A stretch of DNA of 64,000 bases, taken from NCBI GenBank assembly GCA_003427395.1, contig BFEA01000251.1, positions 1,751,296 to 1,815,295 of the forward strand, given 5' to 3'. Shown in pieces: positions 10,603 through 21,345 of the stretch (the stretch's first letter is position 1; each line of letters starts with the position of its first letter). The notes beneath the pieces are model-generated. The model had not been told where the DNA came from. It saw only the letters and a list, made by a program, of their open reading frames with translations, and made no database searches. Origin of the DNA: Chara braunii. Lineage: Eukaryota > Streptophyta > Charophyceae > Charales > Characeae. Position numbers and translations under genes: made by a program.

Positions 10603-10956
10603 GGTTGTGTTTGGGTCCTTGCCCAGACGCGTCCAGTAGGCACAAGGAGGCTGACCCTCAGTCCAAACGAATCAGGCCCAGGGCCACCAATAGTTACCCG
10701 TGCCCAACTGTCGCAACTCGAGTTGGGTCCATGTTGCATATCTCGCCCAGGGCCTGACTTAGATACATTTCATAAAGGAGGCCAGGGCCTGGCCGCCTTG
10801 AACCAACTGGCGCTGCGCAACTGCTTGAATTTTACACCAGTTGCGAAGTAGTCCAAAATAGGCCTCTTGTCGTTTGTCGAGCCTGCCTTCACTTACGGCG
10901 GCTGACCTGTTGCAAATAGGGGCCCGATAGGGCTTGTTGAGGCCTTGTGCCTCGCA
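10603..10956 (-). repeat. 3' LTR of element 2, truncated
   Basis: Homologous to 19229-19585. It starts (minus strand) with TGCGAGGCACAAGG immediately after a polypurine tract. The U5-side part that corresponds to 18691-19228 is missing, so the element's 3' terminus is lost. Confidence 0.85.
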
Positions 10957-10972
10957 TTTCCTCCTCCATACT
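10957..10972 (-). promoter_or_regulatory. Polypurine tract of element 2
   Basis: The minus strand reads GGAGGAGGAAA directly before the LTR start TGCGAG. This is the position and composition expected for the plus-strand cDNA primer of an LTR retrotransposon. The equivalent sequence in element 6 is at 61687-61698. Confidence 0.8.
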
Positions 10973-10992
10973 TCGCTAGTCCTCTGAGAAGT

Positions 10993-12163
10993 TTAGCCAA
11001 TCTGGCGCTTTCCTTTCTGCAGTAACTTCTCGTAGTGGGCGACAACCTGTGGAGCGGTCTGCATCAATTCCCCTCGTGTAAACCATCTACCCTCCTTAGG
11101 ATCAGTGTGATGTCTGAACTGAACGCGATACTGCAGCTTCGGTTTAGGAGGACGTCCCCTGCCGGTCGATCTTGGAACTGGCATCTCTTTGTGATCCACG
11201 ATTTCATCAATGGCGACCTCTCCATCCATGGTTGGGGGCAACATTGAGCGTCGCGAAGGGAACTGGTCAGATTCCTTGAATGGTGCAAGCTTAGAGGCGT
11301 GAAAAACGGGGTAAGTGCGAAGGTGTCCATGGATCCGAATGACATATGAGGGTTCGTCTGGTTCATCCCCAACTACATTGTGAACCTCCCATGGTCCGAA
11401 GTATTGTGGCATAGTTTACGGGAAATCCCGTGATCCTGTCCCAGTTTTGAAGCCTTCACCCAGACCTTGTCCCCTACCTGAAACATAGATGAGCGGTGGT
11501 CCTTGTTCTTAGATTCGATCATTGCCGCCTGTGCATTGTGCATGTGTTCTACTGCCTGCTGCATATGACTCTCATATCTATAGGCGAATTCTAAAGTGCT
11601 TGGAGCAGCAGTAGGCTGGTTCTCAAGTAGCAGAAAGTCAAGGGGGAGTTTGGGTTTGAACGTCAGAAGTAGGCTGTTAGGACTTACTCCCTTGGCACTA
11701 CGAACTGCGTTGTTTTACAAGTTGGCGATGAGAGCAGGCTTCTCATCCCAGTCCACTTGATTAGGCTTAATATAGTGCCTTAGCAAGTGTTGAACAGCGT
11801 GGTTCATTTGCTCTGCTTGTCCATTTGCCTCTGGATGGTTTCCAGATGTCATCTGCAGTTGCATTCCTTGTTCGGCAGCTGCAGCCTTCCATAGTTCACT
11901 TGTGAATCGGACATCCCTGTCGCTGATTATAGACTTCGGCAGGCCAAAGTCTTTGACCCAGTTTTCCTTAAATAGCTTGATAACGTACTCGGTCTTGCTG
12001 TTTTCGGCATGGCCACTAACCTAGCATACTTACTAAATCTATCCTTGATGACGTAGGTGTACGTCATGCCACTCTTGCTGGTGACTAGCGTATTCCCCAG
12101 GCCTTTCCGGAATGGGAAGGGGCTTGAGCAGCCCAAGAGGAGCCTGTGTTCGAGGCTTGTCAT
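10993..12163 (-). pseudogene. Integrase C-terminal half and chromodomain-like tail of element 2
   Basis: Three overlapping frames carry it. 12163-11927 continues the integrase core (LVTSKSGMTYTYVIKDRFSKYARL). 11564-11373 has the linker (FQVGDKVWVKASKL). 11412-10993 has PWEVHNVVGDEPDEPSYVIR, HASKLAPFKESDQFPS and the chromodomain-like QYRVQFRHHTDPKEGRW. Between them, around 11600-11900, the HPESNGQ-type block appears in broken frames. At least two frameshifts are needed, so no intact integrase is made. Confidence 0.78.
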
Positions 12164-13202
12164 GTTGACAAACTTGACAAGTCTCGACGTACAGTTTGGC
12201 AGCTCTCATCATCGTGGGCCCCCAGAACCGCTGCAACAGATTGGCTGCAGTCTTCTTGAAACCAAAATGCCATGTGGCATCGTGACTCTCACCTAAAAAT
12301 AAACTACGCAAAGACTCTCTATTAGGAACATACAAACGTTTATTCTCGGCCTTCTTAAGGAACAGCAAGCCGTTGACCAACTCAAACTCGGCAGAAGTCA
12401 CCTTGTCCTTCGCCTCGAGTCTGCGTATGATCTCAGACATGAACTGGTCCTCGCGATAGGCTTCCACCAAAGAGCGAGTGACATCGTTCGCAAACCCAAA
12501 CTCAGTGATTAGCGCACCGGAGAAGTCTGGCCTATGCGATAGTGCGTCAACAACTTTGTTGTACTCACCTTTGAGGTACTGGGGCTCGAAATCATACTGC
12601 TCAATGATTTCGATCCAGCGTTTCAGCGCATCGGAGAGCATAGACTGAGTTCTCATCCACTTCAGGGTCTGATGATCAGTCCCGACGGTGAAGAACCTCC
12701 CAAGGAGATAGTGCCTCCAATGGGTGAGCGCTTTATAGATCGCGTACAGCTCCTTCTCGTAGGGGGACTTAGCCAACTTCTTAGAGGGCATATTTTTGTA
12801 CATGTACTCCACTGGCCTCAACTTTGGCCCCTCCTGCTGCGCTAGCATGGCACCAATGCCATATTGGTTGGCATCCGTGGTTGCTATGAACGGCTTGTCA
12901 GGATCAGGAAGTTTCAAGACCTCATGATGCGTCAACGCATGCTTCAGGTGTTTGAAAGCAGCCTCCCACCTGTCTGTCCACTCCCATGGCGTGTTAAGGC
13001 GGGTCAAGTCAGTCAAAGGAGCGGCCACTGCGCTAAAGTTCCTAATAAAGTTATGGTAGTAGCCGGTCATACCTAAGAAAGACCTCATCTTAGTCACAGA
13101 TTGAGGACGTGGCCAGTCACGAATGCTGGCCACCTTCACGTCATCGGGCTTCAAACCCTCCGGAAATCTCATGACCCAAGTACAGGATCCGGGTGCGATC
13201 AA
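12039..13202 (-). pseudogene. RT thumb, RNase H and integrase start of element 2
   Basis: A 387-codon open frame. It begins in the RT connection (KVASIRDWPRPQSVTKMRSF, GMTGYYHNFIRNFS), runs through RNase H with FIATTDANQYGIGAMLAQQE and GTDHQTLKWM, then the integrase zinc-binding region (SHDATWHFGFKKT, CQVCQHDKPRTQAPLGLLKP). The frame is lost at PERPGEYA, where the sister element 3 continues SVSMDFMDTLV. It connects to the upstream palm only by a frameshift near 13160. Confidence 0.85.
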
Positions 13203-13878
13203 ACACGCATTTCTCCCCGTTGATGTTGAACTCGTGTTGCCGGAGGAGATTGAGGACTTTGTCTAAGTGCGCAACATGCTCCTCGACAGTCCTACTAGAA
13301 ATAAGTACGTCATCGAGGTGCACGATGACAAACTTATCCAAGTAGTCGTGAAAGATCTGATTCATAGCATGCTGAAAGGTGCCAGGAGCATTGCAAAGGC
13401 CGAAAGGCATCACCACAAACTCGTACAGACCGTACCTGGTTTGAAAAGCGGTTTTGTGCTGATCCTCGGGCCGTTTTGCAATCTGATGGTACGCGGACTT
13501 CAGATCTATCTTATTGAAGTATCGACACCCTTGCACTCGATCTAGTAAATCGTCGATGCGCGGTAGGGGCTCTCTGTTCTTGACAGTGATGGCATTGAGG
13601 CCCCTATAGTCAATGCACATCTCAAGTGTTCCTTCCTTCTTCTTGGGTAGAAATAGGACCGGAGACCCATAAGGAGAAACACCCGGCCGGATCCAACCCT
13701 TCTCTACGAGTTCCTTGAGTTGTCGGCGAAGCTCATGAAGCTCGCCTGGAGACATCCGATAGATCCTACCCTTTGGGATGCTAGACCCTGGATAATCTCT
13801 ATCGCGCGGACGACCTCCCTCTATCAGGGTACTTAGCGGATTTTGCTTATAATAGTTATAAAACGCGGCCACACACAT
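13141..13878 (-). pseudogene. RT fingers and palm of element 2
   Basis: The frame shows [60 protein letters not shown] and MPFGLCNAPGTFQHAMNQ, all standard gypsy RT blocks. The catalytic motif reads HLDD in place of YLDD, which should weaken or abolish polymerase activity. The frame then leaves the family register at YLGHEISGG. Confidence 0.85.
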
Positions 13879-14297
13879 GCATCCGTAGGACTCAATCGTA
13901 ATCTGGCGGTCCCCCCACTTGGCAAAGTGTGTTTGACCACTTTCCGGTCCCAGTCAAACTGGGGCTGTGCAACGGAGATACCTAACAAGATATCCATAGG
14001 GAGATCATCGCTCACTAGGAATGAGACGCGATGTCTCAGTTCCCCTCCCGCGTATGGGAAAAGACACTCAATGTCCTGAAGGTAGTCGTTGACTACCATG
14101 CGTTGTTTGTTGGCACAGGTCGACTCCACAGGTCGACTCAGGCGTTGCACTTGCCCTTGTAAGGGCAACCTCTCAACGCATGCGCGACTAATGAAGTTTC
14201 GTGTCGAGCAAGTGTCATAATAGGCCCCGGCCTTGCGGCCGCCGATGACCACCTCTCTGACGAACATCTCACCCTTAGGGGCTTTAGCCAATGCCAT
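13833..14297 (-). pseudogene. Aspartic protease of element 2
   Basis: The minus frame reads REVVIGGRKAGAYYDTCSTR, then SFLVSDDLPMDILLGISVAQ and PQFDWDRKVVKHTLPSG, matching the retropepsin fold order. The usual active-site D-[ST]-G-A appears as DTCS, so the flap-side glycine is lost. The protease normally cuts the Gag-Pol polyprotein. Element 3 has the same domain at 33883-34420. Confidence 0.75.
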
Positions 14298-14486
14298 CCA
14301 AGAAGCTACTGGGTCTGATCTAGACCACTCCTAGCTCCTCTAAGGACTCAAACACATTCATCGAACAAAGGCTCAATGGGTCTGAATGTGTTTGGGGGAC
14401 GACGATGGAGTCAGTAGCTTGGGCCATCTCTCAAGATGTTGAGGGTGTGTTCACCACCTCGACCATAGCAGGAACAACTACTATTC

Positions 14487-14756
14487 CTACTGGCCCGACG
14501 TGTTTCCCGGAGCGGTGCCAGAACTACTAGCCACATTGCTACCAACGGGAGCAAAGGATCTCAACGCCTGCCCCATCGTAGGTGGGATCTTCTCGGTCAC
14601 CTTCTTATTTCGGCACTTGAATTGGTTATGGCCATATTGGCCACAACGGATACAAGCCTCCCGCGTGTACCGATCTCCACACGTGCTCACTGAGATCCGC
14701 TTTCTCCCATGGAGGAGCATTGGGGTCGACTTGACTCCTAGATCGGCAACCTCCAC
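14487..14756 (-). pseudogene. Gag nucleocapsid zinc knuckle of element 2
   Basis: CIRCGQYGHNQFKC fits CX2CX4HX4C exactly (about 14614-14655). A basic stretch follows, with a serine/glycine-rich tail. It binds genomic RNA in a live element. Confidence 0.8.
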
Positions 14757-14811
14757 GGCGTTTACCGGTCGCCTTACCTTTCTGAGTTACGACAGCGACT
14801 ACTCCACCTCC

Positions 14812-15426
14812 TTAAGCTTCTACGCTGCCTGCCTCTGAACCCACTCTGGCCTGGAAGTCATCATCCAATTCGATGGTAGAACCATCGTTGTCGACGAACA
14901 TAATGCGTCCCTTCGCTTTCCAGTTGGGAGGCAATGTCTTTTTCCTACCATCCGTCGTGGGTGTCTGTCGATGCCCTATCTTTGCTTCCAGGTCTAGGGC
15001 CTTCTTGCTAAACGAGGGAAAGTTGGCCTCACCTGCCAACTGATTCCTGAGAGGCATAGGAAAGCATCTCAGGTAGGAGGTGAGTAAAACATGGGGGTCG
15101 TAGCGCACCCTAGGGACACAGATCAGGCGCTTTGCTGCGTCTGTGGCGTCCCTTATTGACTTAAACTGCCTTGTATGCAGAGTTAGGATCGCATCAGTGG
15201 CCTTTTGGGCCTCCTGAGGATCATGCCACCTGTCTTCCACCAACTTGAGGAAGTCGTCCAATTTCTGGGTGACCACCCAAGTGCGAAAGTCATGACCGTA
15301 TCCCTGCAACTGCACTAAACCACTCAACCATCTTGTTGCACTCCCCTCTAGATAGGAGGCAGCCACAAACACTTCCTCGTGCGGCAAGGTAAGTTTACAC
15401 TTAACATAGATTGGCACTGCCTTCAA
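14812..15426 (-). pseudogene. Gag capsid-like domain of element 2
   Basis: A 204-codon frame contains SYLEGSATRWLSGLVQLQGY, FLKLVEDRWHDPQEAQKATD and KALDLEAKIGHRQ. This is the retrotransposon gag capsid pattern, with a conserved W and RWHDPQ block. A closely related stretch sits in element 3 (31150-30750), confirming the family. The frame is separated from the zinc knuckle by a short break near 14800. Confidence 0.8.
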
Positions 15427-15556
15427 CCATGTGTCGAGGTCTTCACCCCTCTTATCCCTTGTAAAGGGTTTAGGAGCAGCGATGACCGTCGTTGGAACTC
15501 ATTGACTTCGTCTCGGTACTTGCACCTTCCACGCCGTGGTGGTGCAGGCTGCTGCA

Positions 15557-16357
15557 CTAGCTGTTGCTGGGGTTGTGTGTACCCTGCGGCTGCGCAGGCT
15601 GCGGGACAACAGGCTGCCCACTTACGGCAACCTGCGATGGAGGTTGGGAGAACACTGTCTGTACAGGAACCTGTATACTAGGACCTGCTGAGAACCCTCC
15701 TATTAATGACATACCTAGGGAAACGGTTTGGACCGATGCCGGGGAGATATATGGGGATACCCCAATCACTAGTGGGACATAATGAGGAGGTTGTACAATG
15801 GGCTAGGCACCGGGCCCGGACAGCGATGGTGCTGCCTGCGCTCGCCCGACCATCAAGGCCAGACTTTGCTGGATGTCGTGAAGGAGAGTCGTCTGGTGGT
15901 CCTGCATTTCTACCACATCATCACTCATGTTCGTCAGGTCCATCTCCTCTAACTCACTAACGTCCGCTTTCCTCCGCTGCATCCTGGCTCTTCTTCTAAT
16001 CATTCTTTCCTTCTCCGCTTTTCTCTCCTAAAGCCTTCTGTAGTTGTGCCTCCTGCAGTGCTGCCTGCTGTATGGCGATCTCATCGGAAGTCAACACTAT
16101 TGGTTGGCTTACCATGACGCCAGTGGACTGACTCAGGGTCTGCGCGACCGTTGACCCTACGGTCCTTGAACTGCGGGCCTGGGAACTCTGCTGCGCAGCA
16201 GATGCCATGGCTGCTGAAGCTGCGGCTTCGCTTGCGAACGCCCTGCTGGCCTCTGCTGCCCTAGCTCTCCGCTGCTGCTTCTGCCTCTCCCTTTGCTGGC
16301 GGAACAGTAACCTATCACCCTCGGGTCGTAATGCCACGGGCGTCTAGCCGATCGCAA
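15557..16357 (-). pseudogene. Gag N-terminal low-complexity region of element 2
   Basis: Three short frames in succession are Ala/Gln/Arg-rich (RERQKQQRRARAAEASRAFA), then acidic, then Pro/Val/Gln-rich. Initiation probably lay near 16337-16357. They are interrupted by frameshifts. I assign them to gag from position and composition only. Confidence 0.5.
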
Positions 16358-16859
16358 GATCCGATCGTCCTCACTAGTGGTATCCCTATCGCTCCCAGGC
16401 GGAAGTGCACAAAGTCACTCTTTGATGCTTACCGCAGCGCAGTGCACAGACCGATTTATATTAATAAAAATAATTAATCGGTGGTTGTGTCAGAGTAGAT
16501 ACATTTGGGTCCAACAGGTAAGTTCAGATTCCTACAAACGAAACTACTTGATTAGTTCGCAAACAGAATGCACAATGAAGAGAAAAGAGTTCTAACTGTC
16601 AGATGTTAATGGCTGTACATCTAACTAATCAAAATAAAAACCGAATCATTTGTTGGGTCTGTTTGCAGAGTGTAATCTTGCCCAAACTTTATCAAATGGA
16701 ATTTACCCCTCCCTCAGTTCTTCTTGAATGTCTCTTGTCGTCAACGTCCCTGAGCAATCCGGAACAGCGTGCGTGTCTAAAGGTTTGCACATGGCCTGAC
16801 CCTGTGCCCCGAGTCCCGCTGAGCTGGCCAGCCCTGCACGTTTTTTATCCTCGCGTGCA

Positions 16860-17250
16860 GCGAGCCTTACACCGACCAATTGGCTGATCAGGAGGCGTTT
16901 TTATGGACGGCCCCCAAAGTCCTCGGGAGTTGTTTAACGTCGCAAACAGGACAATGATCACAGCCAATGGAAGGTACCCCGTCGGTGCTTATTTATAGAC
17001 GCGCGGTCTCGTCTGTCCCATAGGGCTGGCCTGCCCCTCAGAACCCCTCTACAGTGCAGCGAGCAGACAAAGGACAACGCAGCAAAGCATGCGTGCTCTA
17101 CTCCCTGTGGGTTGGCATGGTGACCGGGACCGTGTTTCGTCCACGGCCCTTCAGATAGCTCCACCCTCTCCTTCCAGATGCTCCATGTGAAGGCTGACGA
17201 CTCTCAAGGTTGAGCGCACACGACTCCTCACATGAGAGGACTCTCAAGAC
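16860..17250 (-). promoter_or_regulatory. Conserved leader block with TATA-like box (element 2)
   Basis: On the minus strand this block matches 29590-30010 (plus strand) in the same family. Shared landmarks are GCTCAACCTTGAGAGTCG, GGTCACCATGC, GTCTATAAATA (TATA at 16991-16997) and GTTTGCGACGTTAAA. It lies between the PBS and gag, an unusual place for a TATA box. It may be an internal promoter or a captured older LTR. Confidence 0.5.
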
Positions 17251-17329
17251 AGAATTGACTTACCGTGAGGGCACGGGTGCACAGCCCGTAGTTTGTTTTT
17301 TTATGTTGTTGTGGACGTGTGTGTGTGTG

Positions 17330-17344
17330 TGTGAGTGAGTGAGT

Positions 17345-17386
<42 letters not shown>
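17330..17386. repeat. GAGT and GA microsatellite
   Basis: GAGT units pass into a GA run of about 40 bases, preceded by a short GT run at 17318-17331. Confidence 0.95.
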
Positions 17387-17541
17387 ACGCGCGGCGCCAC
17401 TTTGTCAAAACGCCTCGATCGATAAGGCACCACGCTCCCCGCGCACACAGGGAGACTATCACTTTGTGAACGCAGAGGGAACGGGAGCGGCCGCCGCTGC
17501 TTTTGGCCTGTTTCGATTTCGACCAGGACAGGCTTCGAATT

Positions 17542-18140
17542 CAAACCACCACTCTACCCGACGTTGGAAATTTGGGGGACCGGTAGCACAGGTCCATGAG
17601 GGCTACCAGTAGCACAGAGTGGAGAACCGGCAGAGTGGTGAATATGGAAAACGGGATGAATTTGCGCTATAAGCTATTTCGCAGTTGAGACAATATTTTT
17701 AATTTTTAAAAACATTTTTCCTGAAAAGATCATGACCAAATCTACGGACCCTCAAATTTTCAGACTTGTTTACGAGTTCTTCTGAGCGTGAAAATCTTTG
17801 AAATAGGGTTACTTTTCCCGTTGGCCCACAAGGTGTCGTGTGCCAAAAATGGAAAAAGTGACGAATTGGCGCGGCATTTATTTCATGGTCTAAACGATTT
17901 TATTTTATTTTGTTGATATTTTTCCTGGAAAGATCACGACCTGGCCTACCCAATATCCAATTTTCAGATCTTTTCTCCAATTATTCTGCGTATGAAAAAT
18001 CGCCAAAGTTGGCGCTCAAAAATTGCAAGATTGGACCCGCCTGCGCCTTCCAGTCGGCGCCCCGCCTAAAAACCCGCCCTAACTCACCACCGGGCCTGCG
18101 TCCACGCCGTTTCAGATTCGAAATTTCAAGGCCCTAATGC
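17542..18140. repeat. AT-rich dispersed repeat B, copy 1
   Basis: Matches 43500-44260 in the same orientation. Shared landmarks are AACCACCACT, GGTAGCACAGGTCCATG, runs of TTTTAA, ATCACGACC and CAAAAATGGAAAA. It has no coding capacity. Confidence 0.65.
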
Positions 18141-18675
18141 CACGGGCAGCTACCGGTCCTGCACTTCCTTGAACTGCCTATTTCCCACGAATTGGACCCC
18201 CATCAAATACACCACCCTTCCAACTACCGCACCGTTTGGTGACGACGACAAAAAATGTTCCCAGGGCATAAAAATGCAATGTTCCCAGGGCATAAAACGC
18301 ACCCCTGACGGGCTGCGAACACATCCCCACGGTAAGAAGAAGGTTAGGTGCAACGTACCTCAAAATAGCTGCCCCCAACCACAGATATTCTCACCAGATG
18401 ACCCGATGTTGATTGTGATGACCAATCGCTGCTTCGGCACAACCAGCATTACACCACCGTTCCACCTCAGCATCAATCGCACATCGGATAGTTCTCATCA
18501 CACTGCGAACACCCAATATTCACTACATAGCCTTCCGGGCGACCCCTCTCCACCTGGGTCGCCTACTTATCTTCGCCCTCCTCACTACACACTCACTACG
18601 GTAGCTCGCCCAGCATACCGCATGCATGTACCACATAGGCAGAAGATAAGCGCCAGATGAGCGCAACGTACCACA

Positions 18676-18687
18676 GCTCTGATACCA
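18676..18687 (-). promoter_or_regulatory. Primer-binding site of element 2
   Basis: The minus strand reads TGGTATCAGAGC, an exact 12-base complement to the 3' end of plant initiator methionine tRNA. It lies three bases from the LTR terminus TTGCA. Confidence 0.9.
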
Positions 18688-18690
18688 AAT

Positions 18691-19585
18691 TGCAAGGAAG
18701 ATGAGCGATAGCGAACTTCAGAAATCAAACAGCATCATACACATAAGACCAGAAAGTCGCGACCTTGAACCAATTCACCAAATGAGAGTACAGCAAAAGC
18801 TCATAATTGACAATGCTGGAATCGTCTCATCATCATCAACAAGGAACCAATGCCGATATCCTATCTGGCGCTCGGCGCCCAGACTACAGATGGCAGATCC
18901 TATCTAGCCTAAGATATCAACAGCTCCCCGAAGTACGAGCAGATCTCGGCCAATGTCGTATGCGTCAAGCACCAGGTATGTCTCTCGTGTCACTCACAAC
19001 CTCGTTCCCCAACTCACAGATGCCACATGCACCCAAGGACCACCATGCGCCCCATCCAGCATACAACAACGCAGCTCGGCTATGGCTGCCTGCTCCTTCC
19101 AGCTCACCGTGAGCGCGTGAGCACTGGCCAGCGTTAGCGCAACAGCGCTTGCGCAGCATGCAGCCAGTGCCCGAATGTCCAATGCGTGGGCAGGCCCTTT
19201 CCTAAATGGAAGTGGCCTGCCTGCCTTGCGTGCAGCCTGGCTGCGTTGGGTCGTTGCCCAGACGCTTCCGGTAGGCACAGGGAGGCTGAGCCTCAGTCCA
19301 AACGAATCAGGCCCAGGGCCATCGACAGTTACCCGTGCCCAACTGCCCACAGCTGGAGTTGGGTCCATGTTGTGTATCTCGCCCAGGGCCTGACTTAGAT
19401 ACATTTCATAAAGGAGGCCAGGGCCTGGGCGCCTTCAACCAACTGGCGCTGCGCAACTGCCTGAATTTTACACCCTTGCGAAGTAGTCCAAAATAGGCCT
19501 CTTGTCGTCTGTCGACCCTGCCTTCACTTAGGGCGGCCGACCTGTTGCAAATAGGGGCCCGGTAGGGCTTTCTGAGGCCTTGTGC
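18691..19585 (-). repeat. 5' LTR of element 2
   Basis: On the minus strand it ends in CTTGCA next to the PBS. It shares its left half with the LTRs at 28370-29239 (plus) and 60621-61686 (minus), and its right half with the truncated 3' LTR at 10603-10956. It contains a CCTGGGCC-rich middle. The first few bases of U3 are altered relative to the 3' LTR start. Confidence 0.85.
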
Positions 19586-21079
19586 CTTGGAGAAGTTCAT
19601 TCATTTCTTTTTGCAAGTGGACGGCATGTACTTTCTGATGAATGTGTACTTTGAAATTGGCCAGGATCATAACAAGTACATTTTCGTCTATCTCAAAGGA
19701 AAGTTTCCACTGTTGCTAGCTATCAAAGATTTGAAAGATAATTGATTGTGCCTCGTAGTGCCTCCTCCAAGCTGCTGACAGAGAGAACTGCAACCCAGTT
19801 GTATACCAGCACAATATGGAGAACGTTATGGGAACTTGTTAGTTAAACGGTGGACTGGGGTGCCCTGGACGAGAATCCAGCCTGGAGCATGGAGTCTAAC
19901 ATTGAGCTGCGTCCAGGATCTCAGGGTGGTCTAGGTTGAAGTGAAGGGTGCTCGGGGCGTGTGAAGCTGGTGGCTGGTGAGGGATATGTTGGCCATGGAT
20001 TGAACTGGCAGTATCCTAGCAACACTAGGGCGTCAGGAAGGTGACGTGATGTAGGAGGGGCTGATGACATGGCAAGCAGGGAAGAGAATAAGCAAGAAAG
20101 ATGGCTCAGTTGGGGACATGCCCCACTGAGCTATGTTGGGTTCATCATTGGGAATGTGATGCTCACAATCAGACCCTTTTTCCAATAACAGAAGGTGAAT
20201 TTCAAAACTAAACAACCACATAGTTCATATTGGGGCTTGCCAGACAAAAAAGGAGAAGTTGAATAAGACGTGCAAGCAAATCCATAAATCAGTCTTAAAT
20301 ATTTGAGTTTGTATATATCTGTCTGTGCAGCTGTGGCTGCCAGCATCGACCATGAGGTCTCCCTCCCCTCTCTGAATGTCTTCTCTCCCTCTCACATATC
20401 TATATGGCAAACGTACAGATCTGGCGACCAGCGTCTGTTGACTACTGCCTGCCTAGTCTCTCTGTCACACTCACCGACTGTCTTACCCGTTGCTTGGTCA
20501 CTCCTTTGCACAGCATATTCACACGAAAGCGAGCAGAATGAATGAATGACAGTTACAGTTGCTATGCTTTTGTATGTGACAATTGCGCTTCCAGCCCTTC
20601 GACTTGCAGACCAGATTGACCTGGTTTTGTGCCAGCTTGGGCTTCTTGGCCTTCGACGTTCCTACTGGGACCCTGGGCTACTGACTGACTTATTGGACTG
20701 GACTGGATTGGACTGGACCAACATAGCCCACCGGATCCTGTGCAACTTGAGACCAAACAGCTCGACTGGACTGGACTGGACCCATCTAGCCTACTGGACC
20801 CTATGCCACCAGAATTCTCGATGGGGTCGAATTGACACTCAACTAGAGTGCCGACAATCTCAGAATGCAGGCTCTTCGCATTTGGATCTGTGTGGGGGTC
20901 TGAGGGAGGTATAAGGGTCATTTAAATTGTTGTACTGGAATGATTACTGAAATGTAATTTTCAATGATTATATTTGTTCTCGAATTTGGTAAGGAATTCT
21001 GAAGTGACCACTTGTGAACGGTTGTTTGTATGGTTGGACAAATCTTGTCAAGCTGTTTTTCGGTATTCTTTATTCCTTT
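19586..21079. other. No gene recognised; ACTGG-rich stretch
   Basis: Mostly unique sequence. From 20690 to 20800 the pentamers GGACT/GGATT recur (GGACTGGACTGGATTGGACT). I see no supported exon. Confidence 0.4.
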
Positions 21080-21342
21080 TCAGAAAATATTTTGTTGTGG
21101 ACTCTGGCATCCAAGTTGTCCGGCTGAGCATATGACATAGACCATATGTGCAGCACATAACGTGCATGCAAAAGTCCGCATGCGGAGCTTGCCGCATGGC
21201 ATGTCAGCTTCTTCCAAACATTGACGACACATTGCATGTTGCTGACATGCCAGCAGTAAAGCAGTCTCACACTCACAGTTATTCAAGCAAGGCATGTCAA
21301 GGGCACAACGGCATATTGGGCAGGCAACAACGGGGTGGGGGA
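21080..21342 (-). pseudogene. RING-finger-like cysteine-rich segment
   Basis: The minus-strand frame reads CPIC, then 21 residues, then CQQHAMCRQC, then 17 residues, then CTLC. That is C-x2-C-x21-C-x2-H-x2-C-x2-C-x17-C-x2-C, which fits the RING consensus. RING-HC domains act as E3 ubiquitin ligases. A stop lies just upstream of the first Cys (21343-21345), and there is no AG acceptor between them, so I cannot build an exon; it may be a gene relic. Extra cysteines in the first loop weaken the case. A similar but poorer segment lies on the plus strand at 24936-25190. Confidence 0.35.
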
Positions 21343-21345
21343 ATC

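Larger units (their letters stand above)
17265..18330. mobile_element. Insertion in the leader of element 2
   Basis: The homologous leader at 29242-29690 lacks this segment, so it was inserted here. It contains a (GAGT)/(GA) microsatellite at 17330-17386 and, from 17542 to 18140, a copy of the AT-rich dispersed repeat also present at 43500-44260. Its exact ends and duplications are not clear. Confidence 0.55.
10603..19585 (-). mobile_element. Ty3/gypsy element 2, near full length, decayed
   Basis: On the minus strand the parts are: 5' LTR (19585-18691), initiator-Met PBS, long leader, gag, zinc knuckle, protease, RT, RNase H, integrase, chromodomain-like tail, PPT, and a 3' LTR that lacks its last 540 bp or so. 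It is the best-preserved element in the window. The paired LTR parts differ at roughly 30 of about 355 positions counted by eye, which means an old insertion. It lies against the broken RT of element 1, which suggests insertion into element 1 followed by loss of one end. The leader carries a further inserted block at 17265-18330. Confidence 0.88.
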
